A DNA stretch of 64,000 nt, from contig NQMI01000080.1 of NCBI GenBank assembly GCA_002270565.1, positions 62,001 to 126,000 of the forward strand, written 5' to 3'. The notes beneath the pieces are model-generated. The model was not told the origin of the DNA. It saw only the letters and a program-made list of their open reading frames with translations, and did not search any database. The position numbers and the translations under genes are program-made. This document shows positions 12,738 through 23,119 of the stretch, one piece after another. Source of the stretch: Stenocarpella maydis. Taxonomy: Eukaryota; Ascomycota; Sordariomycetes; Diaporthales; Diaporthaceae. Numbering within the stretch: the first letter of the stretch is position 1; every line of letters starts with the position of its first letter.

Positions 12738-13559
12738 ATGTCCTCTCCGCCGTGGGACTATATCGCCAAGCTGGTCTGCATAGGGGACAGCGGCTGCGGC
12801 AAGTCGTCCCTGACCATCCGCCTCTGCGAGGGCCGCTTCGTCCAACACCACGATGTCACCATCGGGGTAGAATTCGGCTCCAGAATAGTACCAGTCGGCG
12901 CCCCGGCCAACAAGGCAATATCAGCCGCCTCCGCCGCCGGCACCCGCACAACAGACACCTCGTCTCCCTCCAGCAACGATGAAGCCTCCTCCCCCTTGAA
13001 ACCAGACCAGCCGAACGGCCTGCCAGACCCGCCACGCGCGCCACCAAAGGACGCGCAGCAGGAACCACAAAAGCACATGAAGCTGTCGCTCTGGGACACG
13101 GCGGGCCAGGAGACGTATAAGTCCGTAACGCGCTCCTACTTCCGCGGCGCGAGTGGCGCCCTCCTAGTCTTCGACATCTCGCGCAAGGCAACCTTCTCGC
13201 ATGTGACCGACTGGCTCAACGACCTGCGGCAGATCGCCGAGCCGAACATCGTCGTGATCCTCGTGGGCAACAAGGCCGACCTCGCGGGCGAGAGGCGCGA
13301 GGTCAGCGCCGAGGAGGCCGCCACCTGGGCCCGGCAGAACGGCGTCCTGCGCTACGTCGAGACCAGCGCCAAGACGGGCGAGTACGTCGAGGAGGCCTTC
13401 CTGGGCGTCGCAGAGAGGATATACCAGAACATCCAGGCCGGCAAGTACGACCTCAACGACAGGCGCTCCGGCGTCAAGGGCCACGGGGCCGGCTGGGGTG
13501 GGGCCTCGGGCGTCAAGGTCGACGCGAGGAAGAACCATGGTGGCGGTGTGTGCTGTTAA
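12738..13559 (+). CDS. Rab-family small GTPase with interswitch insertion
   Basis: Membrane-traffic GTPase, 273 aa, intronless. G1 is GDSGCGKS (residues 16-23), the switch I threonine lies in VTIGVEFG (Thr41), G3 is WDTAGQE (119-125), G4 NKAD (178-181) and G5 ETSAK (208-212). The C-terminus VCC is a geranylgeranylation signal. The IGVEFGSRIV block resembles the Rab2/Rab4/Rab14 branch, so a Rab4-like endosomal role is possible but not proven. Residues 55-112 form a Pro/Ser/Ala-rich insertion between strands beta2 and beta3, where other Rabs have only a few residues; it keeps the frame. The gene is convergent with PMT2 and divergent from PNS1. The GTPase assignment is certain, the subfamily tentative. 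Confidence 0.9.
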   Translation: MSSPPWDYIAKLVCIGDSGCGKSSLTIRLCEGRFVQHHDVTIGVEFGSRIVPVGAPANKAISAASAAGTRTTDTSSPSSNDEASSPLKPDQPNGLPDPPRAPPKDAQQEPQKHMKLSLWDTAGQETYKSVTRSYFRGASGALLVFDISRKATFSHVTDWLNDLRQIAEPNIVVILVGNKADLAGERREVSAEEAATWARQNGVLRYVETSAKTGEYVEEAFLGVAERIYQNIQAGKYDLNDRRSGVKGHGAGWGGASGVKVDARKNHGGGVCC

Positions 13560-14080
13560 TGCGGAGGCTCGGGCGACGGGAAAGCGGGCGCAACGCAGGT
13601 GTTTTCACGGGCGTCTCTCCACGGGACAACAGAAATGTTCATGCACACCGGCCCGGCAGTTTGATAACGAAAACCCGGCGGGAACCAAAAAAATCTCATG
13701 TGGAAAGTACTACGACTCCAATGTACAGCACGTAATGCATAATCAGCAAGCTGGGCTGACTCACGACATCAGGCATAGATAAATTGAGCATGGCATAATA
13801 ATAGCAGCCAGAGACGAGACGTGGTATTAGTTCTCGATGTGGGGGCAATGCCTCTCTCCCCCCCTCCACATTTCCTAATCTATTAGGCAACCCTGCCAAA
13901 TGGCCGAACATTGAAAATCCGCCCGACAGATAGGCCATCTACAGCAATATGAACCAGCCGGGCCAGTTCGACACACCCTCGAAATAGTCCGAAATGACTC
14001 TCGGCTTCATGATGTAGCGTTCTACTGTTTTTGTGTGGCCCACACGGCCACCTAGGGACTCATCAGCTGCGGCGGCTTGT
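13560..14080. other. 3' intergenic region, Rab / PMT2
   Basis: 521 bp between two convergent stop codons; it should hold both 3' UTRs and polyadenylation sites. Nothing else recognised. Confidence 0.5.
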
Positions 14081-16578
14081 CTAGTCCGTCACCCTCCAGC
14101 TGTCAAGCCACTTCATGTAGGAGTATTGCTTGTTTGGGCCGGTCATGCCCCAGCAGATTGGCATGAAGTAGACATAGAGGCCAATGGTGACGCCGTAGAG
14201 CACGCCGTATACGGAGGCCTGGACAATCTGGTTACGGTTCCGCGTGCACCAGTCCACCAAGAAGCCCGTCGTTAGGATGGCGAAGTAGAGAGCCGGGTAA
14301 TAGTGGTGAACGTAGGTGACTCGAGCCATGATGACGAATGGCAAGTAGTGCAGGAACCAACCCGCGAGTGGGTAAAGACCAGCATAGTGTATCTGATCGA
14401 TATCGGACTGGGACAGCTCCTTGATACCGCGCTGCCATCGGACAAGGTACCATAGAACAACCGCGCCAATGAGACCAAGGGAAAGTGTCGAGCCCCAGTA
14501 AACAAAGGGATTGCCCAAAAGGAAATACTTGACAATGTGATCGTCCCAGCCACACATACGCAAGCCAACGTTCTAGATCTCCCATTAGTATATCTAGGTC
14601 TCAAATCAAGTAGTAAGACCGCGTGCAACGGAACAAGGCGCCACTTACCAGAATAGGCCATTGCCACCAGTGGGAGGCCAAGTCATCCTGCTTGTCTGGA
14701 TCGGGAACCAGGGCATTGTTGGATGTCATCATCGCGACGTTGAGATGAATGAAGTCATGGAGAAAAGGCGACTTGTACTGCCCAGGTTCCGCGGGAGGCA
14801 GCTTTTCGTTCCAATGGGCCTCCACGTTCCAGTGAGTATATGTGTCCCTTGGGTTGTTCTCCTTGGTGCACGTCACTTCGATCTGTCGGAAACCCCATTG
14901 TGGCAAGTTGACGTTACCAGCTCGCAGATAGCAGCCGAGGACTTCGTGTCTCAGTCTGAACGCGGTAGTCAGTGTTCGGACCCTGCTGCGGTCCCTGGAT
15001 GCAACGTCCCGTACAACCTCTACCTTCCAGTGATCCTTGTCGTCGCCAATCGTCAAGTTACCGTAACAAGATACCTCCTTGTGGGCCTTGGTAACAGGAG
15101 CAGGGATTTCGTGCGAGTGCAGGTTGCGGCCGGTCTGGGCGTGGATCAGACGGATCACTTCGCCGTCTCCAATGAAGCGAGTTTCCTCGTTCTCGTTGTA
15201 ATCTGCGTCACGGCGGTTCGGGTAGAAGAACCAATCGTTGTTGGAATCCTTGTGGTGGTAGCAAGTGACCTGTTGTTGACCAGAACCGTCCGGATACGTT
15301 TGTACGTGCGAGTGCAAGAGCCCTCCGCCGTAACCCATGTTCTTAATGGTCGCCCGGGAGCCATAGGCTACCTCGAGAGGGCTGTTCTGCCCAACCTCGG
15401 TGCCGCGGAGGTTTGCCTGGAAGAGGGAGCTCATCTGGGCATCACCTGGTCCGCTGTCAGTGAGGACGGCAAAGTGGATGGCGAAGCTGAGCATGTAGAT
15501 CAGGAACGGGAGGACGATGAGGCCAACGACTCTCGCGGCAAGATGAGCTCCGAGTTCCGCATAGGGCATCCGAATGTTGCCGAACTTGTTCCAGAGGTCC
15601 TCAGCTGTGTAGAGGCCAACCAGCGCAGTGACGAAAAGCCCGACCAATTTAACACTAGTAACACAGCCGATGCTGAATCCCGTCATGAACAGCCAGAAGA
15701 ACCATTCGGGTTCGAAACTCTTGTCCTGCAAGCGGTGGAATTTAGCCCAGCAGAGGGTGGTGGCGACGGTGCCGCACAGGAGCATCGAATCGAGCAGGAT
15801 AAATCTGCTGATTGTGGTGTACGAGTTTTCGCAGAGAACCATGAGCGTAACTAGCCACACTGCCGGTCGCTTGAAGTTGAGTTCCTTGGCAGTCCAGTAG
15901 GCCATCGGGACGCAGATAGCACCGAAGAAGGCATTGAACTGGCGCATAAAGGTGTAGTTGACATCGGCTGGGTATGTCTCCCCAGACTTGAACTCAAAGG
16001 ACCCGTTGTAACCAGCAAGATAGCCTGAAAAGCCGACAAGAAGTTTTCCCAAGGGTGGCTACTTTGGTGTTAGAATTTCGTCTGGTGTATGGTCGCGGCG
16101 TAGGGGAACGTACGTGGACATCGAAATAGTATTCATGCTTCAGGTAGTGGGACCCGAACTTTCCAAAGCTGCCGAGATGTCAATATCAGCGAATCTTGCC
16201 AATGTGTAGGGCCAATTGGGGGGGGGATTGGGGGGGGGGCGCGCCAGCGACTGGCTTCGTCCATGTCACAATGTTGGACAGTCCAATGTTGTAGAGGCGG
16301 GTAAAGAAGGCGAGGGCGGTAAAGATGATGGGGGCGATGAGGAACTCCCACTCGTCGAGGACTTGGACAACCGATGGTTTCTGGATTCCCCCATGTTAGC
16401 AGGTGCTCTCAACATCATATGACTCGTGGACGGCCTGACGGACCTTCTTGACCTTCTCCTTGTCGTTGGCCTGAGGCTGGCCTGACAGGGCATCGGGCTG
16501 GGCGGAGGGGACGTTGCGCCGTCGCAGGGCATCGCCAACGTCTGCGCCAGAGGCCACGGCCCGTTCGTTTGCGGCCAT
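14081..16578 (-). CDS. PMT2: Protein O-mannosyltransferase, PMT2 family, frame problem at catalytic loop
   Basis: Multi-spanning ER enzyme that transfers mannose from dolichyl-phosphate mannose to Ser/Thr of secretory proteins. Exons: 16578-16414 (end uncertain), 16380-16252, 16168-16114, 16058-14649 and 14572-14081; introns 3 and 4 are 55 and 76 nt. The product is about 750 aa. PMT2 features are the VHPPLGK loop at the exon 3/4 join, GSFEFKSGETYP, and a MIR-domain lumenal loop starting GYGGGLLHSHVQTYP. The C-terminus GLRMCGWDDHIVKYFLLG is typical. Two oddities: intron 1 as drawn is only 33 nt (16413-16381), or 51 nt from a donor further upstream; and the catalytic TW-DEA-HF loop is out of frame (16252-16263), two bases shorter than phase requires. 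Both problems lie beside long G-runs (16217-16239). Confidence 0.9.
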
Positions 16579-18432
16579 GGTGGCAGCGGTCTGAGGTAAG
16601 GCCGGTCAAATATGACGGGCTGGTTGAGAGGATATGATCCCAAAAGGGTGGAAAAGGAAGTGGAGATATTAAACGTGGTAAAGGACAGTGTCGAAAAGGG
16701 GGCAAGGGGGCAGGCAAGGTAGGATCCCAAGGGCCCAGGGATCCTGCGATGAGAATGAAAAAGGCTATCGGGCAAACATGAGTTGTCGCGTGGAAGAAGA
16801 CAGGTTGCTGTCGGTGATGCTTGTGGAAGTGGACAGATTGGGGCCAAGGACAAGAGCCTGGCTGGAGGGGAAGGGATGGAAGAGCAGGCTTTGTGAAAAT
16901 AATCGTGGCCTCTACCTACACTATTACGCACGCAGCTCGGGTGCGACTAAGGAGACAGCGTCAGCTCTAGATCAGGGACGAGATTGTAGTAGTACCAGTA
17001 CTCGTGTAGCTTGCTAACAAAGGCAGGCGCTGGGTGTCAAGAAGACCCCTGCCCGAGCTGCCCGCGCTAGCGGTACCACGCAGTACGGGAGCACCTTGGG
17101 GAGCTCCAAATTGATCGCCAAGCCAAGTGGATCAGCACATCTTTTCAAAATGTTCCTACCCTCCCTTGCAGTCCTTGTGTTGAATTGACAGACCTAACAG
17201 CCAAGGATGCTAGGCCCAGGCCCGGCCCTGTCGGGTGGCCCACAGTTTCTATGCTATGTCCCATAGCATACATAGTGCTATGCTGTGGGCCAAGGCAGTT
17301 ACGTCTACTTGTCCTGCATCAAACCATTTATTCTTCTTGTCTGAATTGCCTGGGTCCCATGTCATGGCACGACTCTTTGCCTCGAGGTCTCTGGAGGCCC
17401 GATAGATCCCTCTGATACTCCAGAATCTGTTCGTCTGTTAATCTGTCAATTCTACGTGGACGCTTAGGCATGACTGGCAGCAGAAAGTGTCCAGATTTGG
17501 TAAATATTTCGAGGTCGTACGAAATCTCCCAGTTGAGACTTATCATGACGATGCTTATTGTGCGACTACTTCCTGTCCAATAATCAAGCCTTCTGTTTGT
17601 TTCCATCTCGGTGGTTTCAAGGCGTTGCAATAATAACACCTGGCCCAGGTGTGTGGTGGGCGGAGAGGAATACCCATCCAAGGGAGTGTACGAGATCTGA
17701 CCACCAAACAGCAGGGCTGCTCAACCTATCGGACGACTAGTCCTCCCATCATCATATGCCCCCCCTTCCCCCTGACTCGAGGGAGAAAGAAGGACACGCT
17801 ATGCCTATATACCCAGGTAATGCATATACGCCCCACAAGGCACATATCCAATGATGTGTAAACCAAGCAGCCAACCTAGGGAACATAGGTATATCAAGTA
17901 CACTAGACTTCTGAGAACTGCTCATCTAGAGTTTTCATCAGGTAAAGTTTCGGGCGCCGTTTGGCTCGGGGTTCTTGCACAGACTTTGCTCACTTTATGA
18001 AACATCCCACCTTCAGCTAAGCACGTACCCCGGTACCCCAGCAATATGTACCACTGCAGCGGGTGCTGGGCCGAGACCACCTGGCTTTCCCAGTAGCTGG
18101 CCGGGTGCTAAACTTGGACTGGGATAGGCTACGACATTAAACATCCAAATATCCTGGGACACTTACATTACGCCGTACTCGTAGGCTGGATTGCATACAC
18201 TACCACCACCCATTTCCCCCATACATAGTAGCAGCAGCACATCGACTCTCGGGGTGCCATTCTGCCATAAACTCCCCCCCTCCGCCGCCCAACTGCCGAG
18301 ATCCTATCAATACCACATATTCTCCTACACTACACTACAGTGACTACACTACACTAGGGTCTGTCTTTGCGAGGCACCACCTCACATGGGCCGCCGCTCA
18401 CTTCCGCATCGCCCTGCCCGACCAGGTTCCAA
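16579..18432. promoter_or_regulatory. Shared upstream region, PMT2 / CHY-RING protein
   Basis: A 1.85-kb divergent intergenic region, the longest in the genic half. It includes a strong imperfect hairpin at 17236-17292 and a CTACACTACACTACAG run near 18325-18355. A short minus-strand ORF (17472-17329) is not convincing. No gene or tRNA was recognised. Confidence 0.45.
17236..17292. repeat. Nested inverted repeat (cruciform/hairpin)
   Basis: Outer arms TGGCCCACAG (17236-17245) and CTGTGGGCCA (17283-17292) are perfect reverse complements. Inside, CTATGCTATG and CATAGCATA form a second palindrome, and TAGTGCTATG adds a third partner. It could be the tip of a small MITE-like element or a structured regulatory site; no protein is associated. 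Confidence 0.7.
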
Positions 18433-20447
18433 ATGTCATCCCTAGTATCCGACTACATCATCAACCCTGTTACCCGGTCCGTCGTCCGTCGCTTCTCGAG
18501 CCCCTTTACCTCGGCGACCACCCCCGAGCCCCGTCACCCCTTCTCACGCGGCGACTACCCGCGGGAACATGGCGACGCCATTGCGGAGTGCGACGGCCCT
18601 TCGACCCCTTTCCCCAGTCTTGGGAGATTTACAAGAACCCCCGACATAGCCCTTGGCGCCACGTCCCCGCCTCTTCTCATCCCCCAGGTGCGGAGGGGAG
18701 TCACCGCTCCAGTCACCCAACAACTGTCACGACCACTGACCGTCCCCTCCATTGGCCCCCTACGACTCGACATGGAGCGCCATGAGCTGTCCGACGCCGA
18801 GACCGCCGCCGAGCCAGACGGTGGTGCGATTGACGCCGCCGCCCCACAGGCCGAGAATGACTCCCGCACGCTACCTGCAGACGACGGCATGCGGGCGATG
18901 CGGCGGAGGATTCTCAGCATTCAGTCTAGCAACATCACCTTTGACCAGAAGAGATATCTCACCCAGCAGCTGCTTACCGAGAACTACACCAACGTCAGGC
19001 TCGCAAAGGCTGTCGCTGAGGGGAAATCCGCAACGCCGGCCCCCGCCACTGAGCCCGCCGCGGCGTCGACCTCCCGAGATATCGGCTTTGGTGTTTCAGC
19101 GCTGGAGACGCTCAAATCTTGGACTGGACTCGAGGAGAGGGCCAGGCTCCACGTCTCAGACGAAGACCGCCGCCCTACATATGTGCCCCCCACGGCCATT
19201 CTGAGCGACGAGGAAGATATGGAGGATGATGCCGACGGGCCTCTGGCCCAGTTATTGGGCTGCCTGCACTACAGGCGGAATGTCAAGCTCCAGTGCGCGG
19301 CTTGCAAGAAATGGTACACCTGCAGGCTGTGTCATGACGAGGTCGAAGAGCACATCCTGCCCCGAAAGATGACCAAACACATGCTGTGCATGCTGTGCGG
19401 TTACGCGCAAAAGGCCTCCGATACCTGTGTGAACTGTGGTGAATGCGCGGCTCAGTACTATTGCAACATCTGCAAGTTGTGGAGTGACGACGTCAACAAG
19501 CCCATATATCATTGTGATGACTGTGGTATCTGCCGGGTTGGGCATGGGCTGGACAAGGACTTCTTCCACTGCAAGGTGCGCGAGCCTCAGCAATGCTCCC
19601 TCGATTTCATACAAGGTGCTAACGTTGTGAGACACAGACTTGCCGCGCATGCATATCTATCACCCAGATTAACAACCACAAATGCATCGAACGTGCGACA
19701 GATGCTGATTGTCCTATATGCGGCGAGAACATGTTCGCCTCCCACAAGAAAGTCATCTTTATGGACTGTGGTCACTCAATCCATCGGACCTGCTTCGATA
19801 AGTACATGGCCTCATCATATAAATGCCCAATCTGCAGCAAGAGCATCGTGAACATGGAGGCCCTCTTCACAAATCTGGCAAACATCATCCGCGAGCAGCC
19901 AATGCCGGAAGAATTCGAGAACGTAACGTCGACAATACTCTGCAATGACTGCTCAGCCAAATGCACCACGCAGTACCATTTCCTGGGCTTGCGCTGTCAG
20001 ATTTGCCGCTCATACAACACAGTCGAACTGGAGCGGTCTGAGATGCCCGGCGAGAGGGCTGAGACTGACCGAGCACCGGCGACCGGATATCCAGTCCCAA
20101 CGAGCCAAGGAGTGCAGGCCCACACTTGGTGCCCATTGCACGACCGCACCAACGGGCCAGCTCTTTCCTCAGGACTGCATCCAAATAGCCCCCGTGCACA
20201 ATATAGCTTGAGCCAAGGTGCCGCAAGCGCGGCCGGCCTTCATACGCAGGCAGTCGAGGCGCCATTCCCCATGGCTGAAGACGACGATGACGAAGAACTC
20301 GACTTCTGGGGAGGGGAGGCGCGGAGCGGCCCCGAAAGTGAAGAGGACGACGACTATGAGGATGGCACAGAACCGGAAGATTCGGAAAACGAGGAGGATG
20401 ACGACAACGACGAGGACGAGGACATCATGCTGTTCGGCCACCGGTGA
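18433..20447 (+). CDS. CHY zinc-finger / RING E3 ubiquitin ligase (RCHY1/Pirh2-like)
   Basis: Predicted E3 ubiquitin ligase. Exon 1 is 18433-19575, the intron 19576-19637 (62 nt, donor GTGCGC, branch GCTAAC, acceptor ACACAG), exon 2 19638-20447; 650 aa. Residues 1-260 are low-complexity and Ser/Pro-rich. From about residue 275 come the CHY zinc finger (GCLHYRRNVKLQCAACKKWY, then CRLCHDE), the CTCHY module (CVNCGECAAQYYCNICKLW) and, after the splice, TCRACISI. A C3H2C3 RING follows (CPICGENMF, CGHSIHRTC, CPICSKS), then a C-terminal zinc ribbon (CNDCSAKC / CQIC). This order is that of human RCHY1/Pirh2. The last about 60 residues are strongly acidic (EEDDDYEDGTEPEDSENEED). The ATG at 18433 is the first in frame. 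Fungal targets are unknown. Confidence 0.92.
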
Positions 20448-20892
20448 GGAGCCGTGGGACTCGTCTATTGGAGACTTCGGGAGATTGCATTGCCATTGGT
20501 GATTTGAAAGGCGATGGCGTTTGGGAAATACCTGATATCAGAGCCAAGCGGCTGAGGCTCCGGAGGGAGGTCGATCAATTGGGTTATTAGCATACATGCA
20601 TTTGAAAGGGATTGGAAACTATGGGCTCGGCGCAGGGAATTCGGCCTCTTTGCAGGGTTGGGCGGCTCGTTTGAATGGTATGGCTGGCAACTTGCCCAGG
20701 GGCAGTATTTTGACTAGATTGCATAAGCCTGGCAGAGGTATTCACATAGCAAGTAATCGATTTGCAAACCTCTGGTGCTTCCAGAAGACTTGATACCCTC
20801 CATCGCAAACACAAATGAGTAATGGCCAAAGCACCCGGTGACCTGATAATAAAGACGCCAAACTCCGTGATCCTTCCCAGGCGCAGGTCGAA
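20448..20892. other. 3' intergenic region, CHY-RING / MZT1
   Basis: 445 bp between convergent stops. Expected to contain two 3' UTRs; nothing else seen. Confidence 0.5.
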
Positions 20893-21342
20893 TCACTGCT
20901 GCTGTTGTTGCTTGCGTGACTCCAGCTCAATCTTGGCCTCCTGCGCGCCCTTGCGCAACTCCCTGATGGCTGTCTACAATCCGTGGGTCAACGAGTGAGC
21001 GGATTATGCGAATGCCAGCTAGGGCAGTGAGAGACGACAGTGCAGGGTCGGCGGGATGGGAACGAAGAAGCAAGCAGCCACTCCCGGGAAGACTCACGGC
21101 AAGCGCCTCCGGGTTGACGCCCCGCTCGATCAGAGAGGTGCATATCGATATCTCTCGCCGGTCAAGTTGGCAATTCTGTGTGTGGTAGGATCAGCACGCG
21201 GTTCCGAGGGGGGTTTGTCGTTGTTTGGGGGGCTCCACCGCGCATGGACGGGCTTGCTCACCAGGATCTGAGAGATTTCCCACAGGAGGTCTACGGCGAC
21301 TTGCGCCGAGGCTTGTTTGTTTTCTTCTGGAGGAGGTGGCAT
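20893..21342 (-). CDS. MZT1: Mitotic-spindle organizing protein 1 (MOZART1)
   Basis: Small gamma-tubulin-complex adaptor that binds GCP N-termini and recruits gamma-TuRC to spindle pole bodies. Three exons: 21342-21262, 21175-21098 and 20973-20893; introns 86 nt (donor GTGAGC) and 124 nt (donor GTGAGT); all phase 0. The product is 79 aa. The MOZART1 core is complete: VDLLWEISQIL, then CQLDRREISICTSLIERGVNPEALA, then AIRELRKG. A Gln-rich C-terminus ends at the stop. Each exon is 27, 26 or 27 codons, so the gene is invisible as a single ORF and easily missed by gene callers. It is upstream of and on the same strand as nothing closer than SPC25 (495 bp). Confidence 0.93.
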
Positions 21343-21836
21343 ATTCTACTGGCTCTGAGTTATGTGTTGATGAAGGTGAGGTTCTGCATGAGCGCGGGTA
21401 CACTGTGTAGGGTTGGTTGTTCTTGGCCCAGCTCAATGCGATGCACGGGTCTCGTGGCGGGGCACTGGTTCATAGGGTCAGTGCAGACATGCTATGCGGA
21501 AACGACAAACGCCACCTTCGTGTTGCGGTAAATTATTATGGTTCTCTTGTTCCATACCGGTCGGTCCATTCCAAGACGTGGGTTATACATTTCCGCGTCA
21601 TATTTCATTTGCATCAGTACTCGTCTGAGCCACCACGGTTCAAGGCTACCACCTCGGCCCCGTTCCTTTTGAGGTCAGGCACTTGTGGTAGTGGGTGCCA
21701 TGAATGGGCGCAAATGCACATCGAGATAGCTTGAAACCATACATTCGTCTTGACCGTAGTTGAGCTCATTCTCAAACCACCCTGCAGTCTCGGCGTGGGC
21801 GCGCAGATCCCAGCCCTGTCGCAGTCCCGCGCCAGC
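21343..21836. promoter_or_regulatory. MZT1 upstream region / SPC25 3' flank
   Basis: 494 bp between two genes on the minus strand. Likely holds the MZT1 promoter; no specific element recognised. Confidence 0.45.
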
Positions 21837-22666
21837 TCAGCTTCTGAAGGCCTCCACGAACAGCTCCCTCATCCCCTTCAGCAACACCGCCAGCTCCCTC
21901 GTCTCATTTGTCCTCTCCAGCACCCTCTCGATGGCCTCCCGGTCCAGCTTCGGCCGACAGTGCTTCACCTCGTAGTCCCTCGACGTGGTGCTCAGCTCGA
22001 ACCACGCCTCGCGCTCCCAGTCCCTCTCGTCAATGTGCGAGAACACAAACTTGAGCCTGTCGTCCTGCCCGGCCCCCTCGATCTTCATGCACAGGTTCGT
22101 GATCCAGAAGTCCAGCTCGGGGACGTTGAAGCGCGCCTGCGCCTCCTGCTGCGCCTGGTGCGTCCGTTGCGCCGCCAGCCGCGCGTCGATCTCGCGCTGC
22201 GTCTCCTCGATCTGCTTCTGGAGGGTGTCCCGCAGCGCGAGCTGCTTGTCGCGCTCCGCGCTGAGCGAGGCGATGGCGGCTTGCATCTCGCGGGTCTCGG
22301 CCGCTTCCTTTGCGATGGTGTTTTGGTGAGTGTTCGTCTTCATCTGCACTATGTCGATGTCTTTCCTCTTCATCCTCTGGTCCTCTGTGTGGCGACCCAA
22401 GTCAGTCACGGTATCGCGGCACGTGGGGGAGCGCAAGGGAGGGGCGCACCTTGGAGCTCCGTGACTTGCATCACGAATTGGTTCTTCTCCTCCAGCACCC
22501 TCTTCCGCCCCTGCTCGATGAATGCATCGAACTTGGCCGTGAACCTGGCCATGCGATCGCGCAGCTCGTCGAACCCGAAGTTGATGCTCGGCAGGCTGTC
22601 CGCCACGGAGGGCGCGGCCATTGTTTGTCGGCTCTGTGAGCTCCTGGGCTCGAACATGGTAGACAT
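21837..22666 (-). CDS. SPC25: Kinetochore protein SPC25 (NDC80 complex)
   Basis: Subunit of the NDC80 complex; with SPC24 it anchors NDC80-NUF2 to the inner kinetochore. Exon 1 is 22666-22450, the intron 22449-22385 (65 nt, donor GTGCGC, acceptor CACACAG, phase 1), exon 2 22384-21837; 254 aa. The N-terminus is short and polar. A long coiled coil at roughly residues 70-150 is rich in Gln/Glu/Ala (for example LRDTLQKQIEETQREIDARL). The C-terminal globular domain begins LDFWITNLCMKIEGAG and includes KFVFSHIDERDWEREAWFEL, as in fungal Spc25. It is divergent from RRN6. Confidence 0.92.
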
Positions 22667-23119
22667 CTTATGGCGATATAGTTGATCTGTGAGTTGCGCA
22701 GAGTTTTACGGCGTCATTTCCAAACGATTTGAGTGCTTTGGGTGGAAGAATGTCGCACGCAGTTCCAGATGGATCGTGGGTGAATGACCAAATTGAATGC
22801 GAAAGCCGATTTCCTGTCTATCTCGACCCGTTGCCAGAGCAATAATCGAGCGTGCCGGGGTACGTACCTGCGACTGGGGTGGCTTGCTGGTTCATTGGCC
22901 AGCAAACCTTGACCCGCCAGGGGATTGATTGATCCGCCTGGTCACTTCTGCTTTTCTCAGCAGTGAACTTTTTAGTTTGAACATTTGCTGGGCATACTTC
23001 GACCACTGAATTTTTTTTTTGACTACAACGCTTTTTATCAAAAACCTGTGCTGGCATGGCCATCACTATGCATACCCCAACCTCGAATGCAGTAACTCAT
23101 TTCGAGACCGACAAAGCTT
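22667..23119. promoter_or_regulatory. Shared upstream region, SPC25 / RRN6
   Basis: 453 bp divergent promoter region, with a T-run (23012-23021). No motif I can name. Confidence 0.45.

Noticed and set aside
14661..15854. 397-codon plus-strand ORF opposite PMT2
   Set aside because: Shadow of the PMT2 exon 4; no start context or domain.
17329..17472. Short minus-strand ORF beginning MPKRPRRIDRLTDEQILEYQ
   Set aside because: 47 codons, no partner exons or family seen. It resembles a helix-turn-helix leader but cannot be supported.
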